From contig CAZMGD010000020.1 in NCBI GenBank assembly GCA_964565705.1, positions 1-50,186 of the forward strand: a stretch of DNA of 50,186 nucleotides. The letters run 5' to 3'. Numbering within the stretch: the stretch's first letter is position 1; the number at the start of each line of letters is the position of its first letter. Shown here in pieces: positions 1-7,259 of this stretch. The notes beneath the pieces are model-generated. The model was not told the origin of the DNA, did not search any database, and saw only the letters and a list, made by a program, of their open reading frames with translations. The translations under genes and the position numbers were made by a program. Source of the DNA: CAZMGD01 sp964565705. GTDB taxonomy: Bacteria > Actinomycetota > Acidimicrobiia > Acidimicrobiales > Ilumatobacteraceae.

Positions 1-101
1 GCGTTCGTCAATGTGCGGCGAGGACAGGCCGCATCGTCCACAGACGCGCTAGCCCACACCGGCACTTCCGGGGCATCGCCGGGGTGCGCATCGGTCCGAA
101 C

Positions 102-215
102 CTAAATCTCGAGGCTGGGTGCTTTCACACGGACCGATGCCCACTTGACCAGGTTCTCGAGCTCGTCCTTGGAACGCTTGAATCCGGCGACGGCTCGTTG
201 GCAGGGACACACACC
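102..215 (-). other. Possible C-terminal coding remnant, unidentified
   Basis: On the minus strand a short reading frame ending in TAG at 102-104 gives a charged, protein-like tail (around KRSKDELENLVKWASVRVKA). Upstream of it the same frame becomes arginine/proline-rich and non-protein-like, so at most the last 35 or so residues are real. I do not recognise the family. It may be the scar of an older gene in the decaying element. The rest of 1-261 shows nothing I can support. Confidence 0.2.
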
Positions 216-261
216 ACGAGGGGGCCAGACCGGGAGTGACGCCAGCGCACGGTGCGGCGTC

Positions 262-719
262 TCAGCCCGGCTCAGCGCGGCTCGCGGACTTTGGTGGATC
301 TCCACGGGCAGCGGCGAGCTTCGCCGCCACCAGTGCGAGCACCGACGTAGCGATGCCGATCGACTTGGTTGCATCGGCGTCGGTGGCCTCGTCAAGGTCG
401 GCCGGGTAGCGACCTTCGATCGCCCACTGCGTCAGTTCCGGCAGCTCCAACATCTCGAACCCAGCGCGCTCTGCTTCGGGCAAGCGGCGCACGAGCCGAT
501 CGAGGTCGTGCAATCTGGGCGGATCAATGTCGTAGTACGCGAGTAGCGCTTGAGCGCCTTCTCCGCCGCTTGGTGCGCCCAGACACAGGCACCTCGCGCG
601 ACCACCTCGTCGTCGGCCGCGGCATGCTCGGCGAGTGCCAGATCCTCCTCGGCCCAGCGGCGCCAGCGCGCTGGAACGCCCTCGGGGTGACGCGCGGATT
701 CAGGTAGCGACGAGCTCAC
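262..719 (-). pseudogene. hepT: HepT-like HEPN toxin, frameshifted
   Basis: HepT toxins are HEPN-fold RNases that are silenced by nucleotide transfer from their MntA partner. The first half (GTG start at 719) reads as a HEPN helix bundle with the RNase motif R-x6-H in RGACVWAH. The second half continues in another frame, from ALLAYYDIDPPRLHDLDRL to the stop at 262. The frame breaks near 549-552, where restoring one G in the coding strand (CTCAAG-GCGCTACTC) rejoins both halves. The gene overlaps the 3' end of its mntA partner by 20 bases, as expected for this locus type. A one-base deletion or a sequencing error are the alternatives. The reconstructed protein is of normal HepT length, about 150 residues. 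Confidence 0.72.
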
Positions 720-1056
720 GGCCCTCGCGCAGGGCGGCGCGCACCAGGCCCGGCTCGCTTGCCTGGCGCACCAGGTCAGACGAGTCGACGACCACGACGT
801 CGACCGGCACCGGCAGGCTGCGCAGTTCGTTCATCACTGCCACTGCGGCGTCGTGCCGACGCCCCGCGATCGGCAGCACCACGAGCAGGTCGATGTCGGA
901 ATCGGGCCCGTCGGTGCCCTGGACGACCGAACCGAACAGGACGACGCGTGTGGCGGCACATCGTTCGACGATCAGCCGGGCAACATCGGGGGCCCACTCG
1001 GCAAGCGTGCGACCGTCGTAGATCGCCTTGCCCTCGGCGATCTCGACCTGCGACAT
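700..1056 (-). CDS. mntA: MntA-like minimal nucleotidyltransferase antitoxin
   Basis: This is a 118-residue minimal nucleotidyltransferase. The active-site signature GS-x10-D-x-D is intact (GSVVQG followed by DSDID, roughly residues 41-55), and a third acidic strand, VDVVVVD, follows. In characterised MntA/HepT pairs this enzyme adds AMP to the HEPN toxin and blocks its RNase. It lies directly upstream of and overlaps the frameshifted hepT. The antitoxin is therefore intact while the toxin is broken, the order of decay that a host tolerates. A TAGGAT hexamer six bases before the ATG suggests a leaderless transcript. Function is from family knowledge; substrate is not shown by sequence. Confidence 0.85.
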   Translation of the reverse strand: MSQVEIAEGKAIYDGRTLAEWAPDVARLIVERCAATRVVLFGSVVQGTDGPDSDIDLLVVLPIAGRRHDAAVAVMNELRSLPVPVDVVVVDSSDLVRQASEPGLVRAALREGRELVAT

Positions 1057-1062
1057 GACCTC

Positions 1063-1068
1063 ATCCTA
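1063..1068 (-). promoter_or_regulatory. -10 element of mntA-hepT
   Basis: On the minus strand TAGGAT lies six bases upstream of the mntA ATG, a spacing expected for a leaderless mRNA. No convincing -35 was seen. Confidence 0.45.
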
Positions 1069-1240
1069 GAAGCGGGCCGGGCACCGAACTGGCCGCCGGT
1101 CAGGTCAGGGCGAACAGTGGGACGCGCCACCAACCAGGGTTCACGCGGGTCGTCGGTCTCCTCGCAAGCCGGCAGAGGAGGCAGGCAGGGAGTCCTACAC
1201 AGATCATTACCCGGGTGATGCACGAATCGTTGCGTTTCGT

Positions 1241-1246
1241 TACAGT
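1241..1246 (+). promoter_or_regulatory. -10 element for the coiled-coil gene
   Basis: TACAGT followed by seven bases and a GTG at 1254. This spacing supports the GTG at 1254 as a leaderless start rather than the GTG/ATG at 1215-1220. Confidence 0.4.
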
Positions 1247-1253
1247 GCTCCCT

Positions 1254-1727
1254 GTGACGGTTCCCGGCAAGGGAGGGCGGCCACGCAAATGGAGATCGGA
1301 CGCCGATCGGGTGCGGGCGTTCCGTGCTCGGCAGCGGGGCGAGGACGAGCCGATGACGTTCGAGTCGGCGCTCGCCGATGGCGACGAGCTGGCGATGGCG
1401 CTTGAACGGGTTCGGGAGTTGCAGGGCGATCTCGTCACCGCCGTCGAAGCCCTGGCCGATGTAGAGGCAGCGCTCCAGTCCGAACGTCGGCGGCACCGGG
1501 CGACGCAGCGCACGCTCGACCGGACGAGGGCGACCATGGACGAACAACGAGCTGCGGACCAGGTCCGCGCCGAGGAGCTGCGCGTCGCCGCTGACGAGGT
1601 GCGCAGGTTGACGGCCGAGAACCAGTGGCTCAGCGCCCAGCTCGCCGAGCGACGACCGCCGGCGGCAGGGCCGAACCGAGCAGCTCGGCGCCAGGCCGCC
1701 AAACGCGACCGCCACACCGAGCGTTGA
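1254..1727 (+). CDS. Coiled-coil DNA-binding-like protein of mobile elements
   Basis: A 157-residue hydrophilic protein. The N-terminus has a basic stretch (GRPRKWRSDADRVRAFRARQ) seen in short proteins of actinobacterial plasmids and integrative elements. From about residue 30 to 130 it is rich in Glu, Arg, Ala, Leu with heptad-like spacing, a long coiled coil resembling KfrA or nucleoid-associated plasmid proteins. The C-terminus is basic. No enzymatic motif is visible. The start is chosen at GTG 1254 because of the upstream TACAGT; a longer form from 1215 is possible. Role inferred: DNA binding or partition/regulation within the element. I am not certain of the family. Confidence 0.6.
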   Translation: MTVPGKGGRPRKWRSDADRVRAFRARQRGEDEPMTFESALADGDELAMALERVRELQGDLVTAVEALADVEAALQSERRRHRATQRTLDRTRATMDEQRAADQVRAEELRVAADEVRRLTAENQWLSAQLAERRPPAAGPNRAARRQAAKRDRHTER

Positions 1728-1927
1728 ATCCGCAACGCCCCGGGAGCGTTGAAACGTAACGACACGAAACTGTGCACCAGTCGAGTAATACCATGTGAGA
1801 TACACCCTGCCGTCCGGCATCCGCAGCGTTCGATCTCATTCGAAATTCCCCTCGATTCGGGCGACGGATCCCGTCTTGAGGTGTGAGCGCGAATGCGAGG
1901 CCGGCGACGGGCACTGTCCACGTCGCG

Positions 1928-2212
1928 ATGAGCCCGCTGCTGGTCGACACCCGGGAGGCGGCGCGGCTGCTCGGCATCGGGCGGACAAAGATCTACGGGT
2001 TGATCGGCGACGGGGCTATCACCCCCGTGCACATCGGCAGGTGCGTGCGGTTCGCCGTCTCGGAGTTGGAGCGCTTCGTCGCCAGCGGCTGCGCCGTCGA
2101 CGCCGACGTGAGCGCTCAGTCCGGAATCAGCAAGACTGCGCCACGACCGCGCTCGCCTCGGCGACCGGCGTTGCGCGAGGTCACTCCCCGCCTGTTCGAT
2201 CCGGCGAGCTGA
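1928..2212 (+). CDS. Excisionase/MerR-like helix-turn-helix protein
   Basis: A 94-residue protein whose first 60 residues form a winged HTH of the HTH_17/excisionase type: TREAARLLGIGRTKIYGLI, then a short wing and VRFAVSELERFVAS. Such proteins act as recombination directionality factors or small regulators in integrative elements. The tail is basic and low in structure. The start at ATG 1928 places the HTH close to the N-terminus; a longer GTG-started form from about 1883 is possible. It sits in the same element as the broken integrase but 2.2 kb away and on the other strand. Excision activity is inferred from the fold only. Confidence 0.72.
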   Translation: MSPLLVDTREAARLLGIGRTKIYGLIGDGAITPVHIGRCVRFAVSELERFVASGCAVDADVSAQSGISKTAPRPRSPRRPALREVTPRLFDPAS

Positions 2213-2302
2213 ACGCCCGCCCGCAACGACGTCGGCGTAGTCCTGCGCACTGCCGGCAGCGCACAAGCCTGCACGAGCGACACCGGATGCGTGCGGGCCG
2301 GC

Positions 2303-2947
2303 CTAGACAGCGACCCTCTCCGCGACCGCGCTCAGCTCGGCTCCGTAAACCACAATGCAGTCGTGGCGGATGTTCCGCCACAGCTCGGACTTGCCCCGCA
2401 GCTTCCGCCCAGCCTCCGACGCGGAGACCTCCAGAAGCTCCACACGGTTCCCGGTGATCTCCACCACCTGCCGACGCCAGCGATCGAGCGAACTCGACCA
2501 GGCCTCATCATTCTCATCGACGCCGTCGGCCCGCACGGCGACCACATCGATGTCGCTGTCGGCGTCGGCCTCGCCGCGGGCGAACGACCCGAAGACCACG
2601 ACAGCGGCGGGTTGTGGGCTGATCTGCGAGGCCGCCTCTCCGACTCGATGGAGGACGTTCGCTCGAGCACCGGTCAGCGCGATGACCGCCTGCGCTGCAA
2701 TGTGCTCGCGAACCAGATGAAACTGCGCCGACGGCGGCACCTCGCGACGTTGGACGAGACCGAGCCTGACGAGACCGGGCATCACCCGAGACGCCTGGGC
2801 AACGCTCACGTCAGCGAGGCGGGCCAACGTGGTGAGGCTCAACTCCGCAGTCGTCTGCGCGAGCACTGCGAGGATTCGCCCCTGCACGCCGGGGATCACC
2901 GCCTGCACCGGCCGCACGAAGTCCACGACGCGACGGTAGCCGCTCAT
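2303..2947 (-). CDS. Winged-helix/nucleotidyltransferase fusion protein
   Basis: A 214-residue two-domain protein. Residues 20-80 form a MarR-like winged helix (LTTLARLADVSVAQASRVMP is the recognition region). Residues 105-200 form a minimal nucleotidyltransferase with the GS-x10-D-x-D signature (GSFARG then DSDID). Fusions like this occur as stand-alone genes or as antitoxin-like members of MNT loci. No HEPN partner lies next to it; the downstream side (2213-2302) is too short for one. The upstream sequence is locally AT-rich (TTCATTTATGA), suiting a promoter. Whether it modifies a protein, an RNA or only regulates is unknown. Confidence 0.75.
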   Translation of the reverse strand: MSGYRRVVDFVRPVQAVIPGVQGRILAVLAQTTAELSLTTLARLADVSVAQASRVMPGLVRLGLVQRREVPPSAQFHLVREHIAAQAVIALTGARANVLHRVGEAASQISPQPAAVVVFGSFARGEADADSDIDVVAVRADGVDENDEAWSSSLDRWRRQVVEITGNRVELLEVSASEAGRKLRGKSELWRNIRHDCIVVYGAELSAVAERVAV

Positions 2948-3090
2948 CGCTCATAAATGAATGGACCGTTGTGAACATGCAGTGCATTCGTAGTCGCGGG
3001 TCGTCGACGTCGGACCGCAATCGACAAGCAAGGCCCGAGGTTGATCGCGTCGGCGGTCACGGATCGCTTCAATCCAGCAACGAGCGACGT

Positions 3091-3207
3091 TGCTTCGTCG
3101 TCGAGTTCATCGACCCGGCTGCTCGCACGTACGCCGATGACTTCTTAGCGCTCAAGCAAGCACTCGCGGACCTGCTCGGGCGACAGCGGATCGTGGCGCT
3201 ACGCACT
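3091..3207 (+). pseudogene. Remnant of an MntA-like nucleotidyltransferase
   Basis: On the plus strand about 39 codons read like the C-terminal half of a short MNT protein: VVEFIDPAARTYADDFLALK, then an ALADLLGR helix. The matching family pattern is 'LVEF...P...Y.DY..LK..LE.LLGR.VDLV'. The catalytic GS-x10-D-x-D segment is not present upstream, so this is at best a truncated gene. It ends inside the 3' end of the convergent AbiEii-like gene. Identification is by eye from family resemblance. Confidence 0.35.
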
Positions 3208-3828
3208 CAGCTCGTCCGCCCAGCCCGCGAAGAACGTTCGAAGATCGGCGACTGTGCTGGCGTCGATCGGGATCTCGTCGTCGACGAAGCGCTGCAGGGT
3301 TCGCATCATCTCGGCAAGTACCTCGCGATCCAAGCCGGGATCTACCTCACTCGCGTTCGCGAGGAGCTGCTCCTTGCCGAAGCGCTGCGTGAGGACGTAC
3401 ACGTCAGCGAAGTCGCGGGCTTCGGCGCGGCCGAACAACGCGAGGAGCTTCCGTCCCGCGAGCTCCTGCGGGTCGTACGTCGGACCGACGAATGACGCGA
3501 CTGGCGGCTTGCCGGCGGCGGCGTCGAGTGCGAACTCGACGATCAACTCCTCGCCATTGCCGCGGAGGTGAAGTCGGACGAACGTCTCGCTGTCATGGAG
3601 CCGTTCCATGCGCCAGCCCCGGTCAGCTGCCGCCGCCTCGAACTGATCTCGCGCAGCTGCGACGCTCACGTCCTCGGGAGCCCCGAAGAAGTCGAGATCG
3701 CGCGTCGGCCGGCTCGTCAGGCCCGAGGCCAAGAGGGCGCCGCCGCCCGCGAGCAGGAAGCCGTGAGACGCGGGCAGGTCGAAGAACAGTCGCGCCACGT
3801 CAGCCTGGAAAGGGCTGAGGCCACTCAC
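3199..3828 (-). CDS. AbiEii/AbiGii-like nucleotidyltransferase toxin
   Basis: A 209-residue nucleotidyltransferase-fold protein of the AbiEii/AbiGii toxin family. The G-G-G-A-L-L motif followed by the acidic pair in SRPTRDLDFF (about residues 28-48) and the conserved downstream helix with K and D (ELAGRKLLALFGRAEARDFADVYVL) are all present. Relatives such as MenT/AbiEii modify tRNA or nucleotides and arrest growth. The GTG at 3828 overlaps the stop of the upstream XRE gene by four bases (GTGA), so the two are translationally coupled; an ATG 30 bases further upstream is the alternative start. It forms a two-gene toxin-antitoxin pair with the XRE protein. Confidence 0.82.
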   Translation of the reverse strand: MSGLSPFQADVARLFFDLPASHGFLLAGGGALLASGLTSRPTRDLDFFGAPEDVSVAAARDQFEAAAADRGWRMERLHDSETFVRLHLRGNGEELIVEFALDAAAGKPPVASFVGPTYDPQELAGRKLLALFGRAEARDFADVYVLTQRFGKEQLLANASEVDPGLDREVLAEMMRTLQRFVDDEIPIDASTVADLRTFFAGWADELSA

Positions 3829-4331
3829 GTCAGCGCCCTGTCGATCGTCGGTTCCCAAGCGGCACGGACATCGCGCGGCACCACGAGCTCGTCCCAGAGG
3901 TCGACGAGCAGCGCTCCGTCGATGAACCTCGCGAGGTCGCTCGGCGCTCCCTCACGCAGAACGACCTCGTAGCAACGGGCCCGCTCCCGTCGGTCACGCA
4001 GTCGGAACTCCGCGCCAGGCCGGCTCCAGTTCAACCCGAGCGGCAGCGACACGGTGGCGAACGCGTGAGCGACCGGGAGCCGCCAGAGGCGGTCGCTCAC
4101 GAAGATCGGACGACCGTGCCGCAGCGGCACCTCCGTGAAGGTGATCCGTGGCTCGGCAACGAGCTCGTAGCCGACCGTGTCGAGCAGGCGGCTGGCGGTG
4201 GCGAGCGTCGGCGACTTGCGGCCGTGCTCGTATGCCGAGATCGTCGGCCGTGACGTGCCCGCCCGCGCGGCGAACTCCTCCTGACTCAGCCCAGCTTCGT
4301 GCCGAACTCGCTCGAGCAGACTCGCATCCAC
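3825..4331 (-). CDS. XRE-family antitoxin/repressor of the AbiEii pair
   Basis: A 168-residue protein with an XRE helix-turn-helix at residues 8-60 (HEAGLSQEEFAARAGTSRPT and ISAYEHGRKSPTLATASRLL). A C-terminal domain of about 100 residues without a recognised catalytic motif probably contacts the toxin. It is the first gene of the pair; its TGA overlaps the GTG of the toxin. The start is set at GTG 4331, preceded at seven bases by TACGCT, which lies in a perfect palindrome; a TTG at 4349 is less likely because it would sit inside that operator. Role inferred: neutralise the toxin and repress the operon. Confidence 0.8.
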   Translation of the reverse strand: MDASLLERVRHEAGLSQEEFAARAGTSRPTISAYEHGRKSPTLATASRLLDTVGYELVAEPRITFTEVPLRHGRPIFVSDRLWRLPVAHAFATVSLPLGLNWSRPGAEFRLRDRRERARCYEVVLREGAPSDLARFIDGALLVDLWDELVVPRDVRAAWEPTIDRALT

Positions 4332-4338
4332 GGTGCAG

Positions 4339-4358
4339 AGCGTATCCAATCGGATACG
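4339..4358 (-). promoter_or_regulatory. Operator and -10 of the XRE/AbiEii operon
   Basis: The inverted repeat CGTATCC-N4-GGATACG (4341-4358) overlaps the -10 hexamer TACGCT (4344-4339 on the minus strand). The hexamer is seven bases before the GTG start, suggesting leaderless transcription and autorepression by the XRE protein. Confidence 0.6.
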
Positions 4359-4373
4359 AGGCGCCCCAGCGAC

Positions 4374-5597
4374 TTACTCCGCAACGCTCGCCGGAACGTC
4401 GAGGATGCTTGCCGCGCGCTTCGCAGTTGCCTTGTCTCGTTCCCTGTGGGACCTGACGTAGCCGGCGGTGGTCGTGCTCGATCGATGACCCACGTGGCGG
4501 GCGATGTCGTCGAGCGGCACGCCGTGTTCGCTCATTGCGGTGACGACCGTGCGGCGGCCGGCGTGGGTGCCGAGGCCGGTCGTGTCGAGGCCGAGCGCGG
4601 CGGCCTTCGCGCGGACGAGCTTGTCGACGTGCTGACGAGCCACCAGGCCGCCGTCCTCGGTGGTGAACACGAGGTCCAGTCGCTCGCCCTCGTACTCGTG
4701 GGTCTGCCACGCCGGGCCCGCCGCCAGCCGCTTGGCTGCCTGCGCGACCCGATGAGCGCGCAGGCGCTCGACCACGCCGGGCAACAGGTAGTGCACGCCT
4801 TCGGCGCCTTCGGTCTTTGTCGGGCCGAGTACTCGGCCGACGCCGGACACCTGGACGACGGCTCGACGCACCGTCGCCGTCGGCTCCGCGGCGTCGAGGT
4901 CGAGGTCGGACCACGCCAGACCGAGCACCTCCGACACCCGCCAGCCCTGCATGAACAGCATCGCCATCGCCGCCCCATACCGCGCTCCCGTGCAGGCCGC
5001 GACCAACCGCGCAGCGTCGGCGGCGTCGAGGTGTCGTTCATGCGACTTGGGCACCCGCGGCGGCTTCACCCGCTTGGCCGGATTGACCGAGATCAACCGG
5101 TGATCGACGGCGCAGTCGAGCACCTGGTTCAGCGTGACCGGGTGTCGGCGACCGTGGACGGCGACAGGTGGTCGTCGCCGACGAGGAGGCCCGATTGCCA
5201 CTCCTGCAACTGCTCGGACGTCGGCCGCGCGACGGGGACGTCAGCGAGCACGCCCAGCCGCTCGCGCGTCAGGCGCTTGCCGACCGACGACGGGCGCATC
5301 CGGTGAGGCGCCACGTTGGCCAGCCACCACGCCGCCAGCCGCGCACGGTCGTCGCCGGCGTGACCCGCGACGGTCCCCGCGCAGCGGCGACGACGGCGTG
5401 CTCGTCGATCGCCTCGTCACGCCGGCGCTGCGCCTCGGCCTGGGTCTCCTCGCGCCTTGCGATGCTTGCCGGTGGAGTCGGTCCACGTCGCGAAGTAGCA
5501 CTCGTTCGACTGGTCCCAATAGACGCTGCTGCCGCCGTTGGCGCGCTTGCCGCGCACCGTCGTGACCCCCGTCCGCGCCGGTCGAACGCTTCGCCAT
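4374..5597 (-). pseudogene. int: Tyrosine-type integrase, multiply frameshifted
   Basis: The catalytic domain is intact between about 5137 and 4374. It has Arg in GWRVSEVLGL, the H-x-x-R box in THAGRR, the second His in GHRSS and the nucleophile Tyr in TTTAGYV. The N-terminal arm-binding and core-binding parts (GSSVYWDQSNECYFATW; EAQRRRDEA; LAAWWLANVAPHRM; then VDHRLISVNPAKRV) lie in successively different frames. I place breaks near 5570, 5460, 5350 and 5140. It reads away from the 3' end of the neighbouring tRNA-Ser gene, the usual layout for an integrase at a tRNA attachment site. The breaks make it non-functional unless they are sequence errors. Confidence 0.8.
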
Positions 5598-5741
5598 CGG
5601 TCGCCGTGGCATGCCCGAAATCGCAGTCTCGGCGAGGGCAACGCACCGCGAACAACGACGGACGCCAGCAGACGACCCCGGACAGACTCCCTGGTCAGAG
5701 GACTCTCATCGGATCTCGACGAACCCGCAACAGCCCTGGAG

Positions 5742-5824
5742 CGGAACGGGAGGGATTCGAACCCCCGGGCCTTGCGGCCTTCCGCTTTCAAGGCGGATGC
5801 AATTGTCCACTCTGCCACCGTTCC
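5742..5824 (-). tRNA. tRNA-Ser (UGA)
   Basis: On the minus strand the acceptor arms GGAACGG (5824-5818) and CCGTTCC (5749-5743) pair. The anticodon loop CTTGAAA gives anticodon UGA, a long variable arm is present (GGCCGCAAGGCC), and the T arm is GGGGG-TTCGAAT-CCCTC. CCA is not encoded. The 3' end faces the broken integrase, so it is the likely attachment site of the element to the left. Confidence 0.95.
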
Positions 5825-5848
5825 GGCGGCGAGGTTACCGTCGGGGGT

Positions 5849-6262
5849 TCAGCGAGGGCTGAGCACCACCACGGGGATGTCGCGGTCGGTCTTCGACTGG
5901 TACTCGTCGTAGTACGGCCACTGCTCGAGCATGATCGCCCACAGGCGCGGCTTCTCCTCGGCCGTGGCGGTGCGTGCGGTCACCGCGACGACGTCGGCCT
6001 TCACCTGCACCACCGCCTCCGGGTTGGCGACCAGGTTCAGGTACCAGCCCGGGTGCTCGGCCGCACCGCCCTTCGACGCGACCAACAGGTAGTCGTTGCC
6101 GTCCTGGCCGAAGATCAGCGGGAACTTGCGCGGTTCGCCGCTCGTGCGGCCGGTCGTCGTGAGCACGAGGCAGGTGGCATCGTTCCAGAGGAACCCGACC
6201 TCCCCGTCGGTCTCCTCGTACTGGCGGACGTGCTCGTCACCGAACAAGCTGTAGTCGGGCAT
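5849..6262 (-). CDS. DDN-like F420H2-dependent nitroreductase/quinone reductase
   Basis: A 137-residue single-domain protein of the deazaflavin-dependent nitroreductase (DDN) family. Typical parts are the opening MPDYSLFGDEHVRQYEETDG, the strand TCLVLTTTGRTSGEPRKFPL, the phosphate-contacting VASKGGAAEHPGWYLNL and the tail WAIMLEQWPYYDEYQ. Members transfer hydride from reduced F420 to quinones or nitro-compounds at the membrane. The start is ATG 6262, preceded by GATGAGGAG; an ATG at 6298 overlapping the pheA stop is the alternative. It follows pheA by about 30 bases on the same strand, so cotranscription is likely, though a metabolic link to phenylalanine synthesis is not evident. Confidence 0.85.
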   Translation of the reverse strand: MPDYSLFGDEHVRQYEETDGEVGFLWNDATCLVLTTTGRTSGEPRKFPLIFGQDGNDYLLVASKGGAAEHPGWYLNLVANPEAVVQVKADVVAVTARTATAEEKPRLWAIMLEQWPYYDEYQSKTDRDIPVVVLSPR

Positions 6263-6294
6263 CGGGGGCTCCTCATCGAGTCGGACCGGACGGA

Positions 6295-7248
6295 TCATTC
6301 CACCTGCGAGCGCAACGACGCGACCCAGTCGTCGGCGAGGCGCCAGCGGCTGTCGGCGTGCTCGCGTGAGTTGACGACGTGCTTGCCCGCCGCCGGGTAG
6401 GACCCCATGAACTTCACGCCGCCCTGCTTGGCGTGCAGCGCCCGGAGCGCGTCGGCAACGATCTCGTCGGTGATGTGGCCGTCGGCGTAGATCACGAAGC
6501 AGTTGTCACCGAGCCCGCCGTCCTTGGTGGGCCGGCTGATCAGGTTCGACAGGTTGATCCTGCGGGCGGCGAACTCCTGCAGGATCGAGATCAGGCTGCC
6601 CGGCTCATCGGCCCGCTGGTACACGACGATCGCCGTGCGGTCGTAGCCGGTCGGCGCCGGCACGCCGGAGCGGCCGACCAGCACGAAGCGCGTCTGATTG
6701 CCGGTGTGATCCTCGATGTGCGACATCAGCACATCGAGCCCGTACAGGTCGGCGGCCTGGCGGGCGGCGATCGCGGCGACCTCGGGGTGGCCGTCCTCGG
6801 CGACCGAACGCGCCGCCTCCGAGGTGCTCGACGCCTGGCGGATCTCCGCGTCGGGGAGCTCGCGCCGGAGGAAGTGGTGGCACTGTGCCGTGGCGACGGG
6901 AATGGACAGCACCGCCTTCACGCCCTCGACCGTCGCACCGGGAACCCCGAGCAGGCAGTGCTCGATGTCGAGCACCACCTCGCGCTGGATCAGCAGGTCG
7001 TGGTCGAAGGCGAGGGCGTCCTGCGTGAAATTGACGCTGCCCTCGATCGAGTTCTCGATCGGCACGAAGCCCAGTTCGATGACGCCGTTCGACACCGCGT
7101 CCAGCACGTCGGGCACGCTGGGGAACGGGATCAGCTCCCGGTCGGCGAGATCGGCCTGCGAGCGCAGCGCCTGGTCCGTGAACGACCCGAACGGGCCCAA
7201 CAACCCGATCGCCACGGGGGACGGGGAGTCGCTTGACGGGGGCTTCAT
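6295..7248 (-). CDS. pheA: Prephenate dehydratase
   Basis: Converts prephenate to phenylpyruvate for phenylalanine synthesis. The 317-residue protein has the periplasmic-binding-like catalytic domain (residues 12-190; FGSFTDQALRSQ, PIENSIEGSV) with the catalytic T-R-F motif in GNQTRFVLVG. A C-terminal ACT domain for feedback control follows (RTAIVVYQRADEPGSLISIL, INLSNLISRP). The usual E-S-R-P effector motif of the ACT domain reads I-S-R-P and G-A-L reads G-S-L, so phenylalanine sensitivity may be altered. It is a monofunctional enzyme without chorismate mutase. A tail of about 45 residues after the ACT domain ends at 6295. Confidence 0.95.
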   Translation of the reverse strand: MKPPSSDSPSPVAIGLLGPFGSFTDQALRSQADLADRELIPFPSVPDVLDAVSNGVIELGFVPIENSIEGSVNFTQDALAFDHDLLIQREVVLDIEHCLLGVPGATVEGVKAVLSIPVATAQCHHFLRRELPDAEIRQASSTSEAARSVAEDGHPEVAAIAARQAADLYGLDVLMSHIEDHTGNQTRFVLVGRSGVPAPTGYDRTAIVVYQRADEPGSLISILQEFAARRINLSNLISRPTKDGGLGDNCFVIYADGHITDEIVADALRALHAKQGGVKFMGSYPAAGKHVVNSREHADSRWRLADDWVASLRSQVE

Positions 7249-7259
7249 GGGCGTGGAGG

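Noticed and set aside
1..5741. Prophage
   Set aside because: Only an integrase remnant and an excisionase-like gene; no capsid, portal, terminase or lysis genes.
1..5741. Second attachment site matching the tRNA-Ser 3' end
   Set aside because: Looked for a repeat of the CGGAACGGGAGGGATTCGAA stretch left of the integrase and found none; it may lie outside the window.
5201..5912. Plus-strand genes overlapping the integrase and tRNA-Ser
   Set aside because: The frames run through the tRNA and read as Arg/Pro/Ser-rich; they are shadows of the minus-strand integrase.
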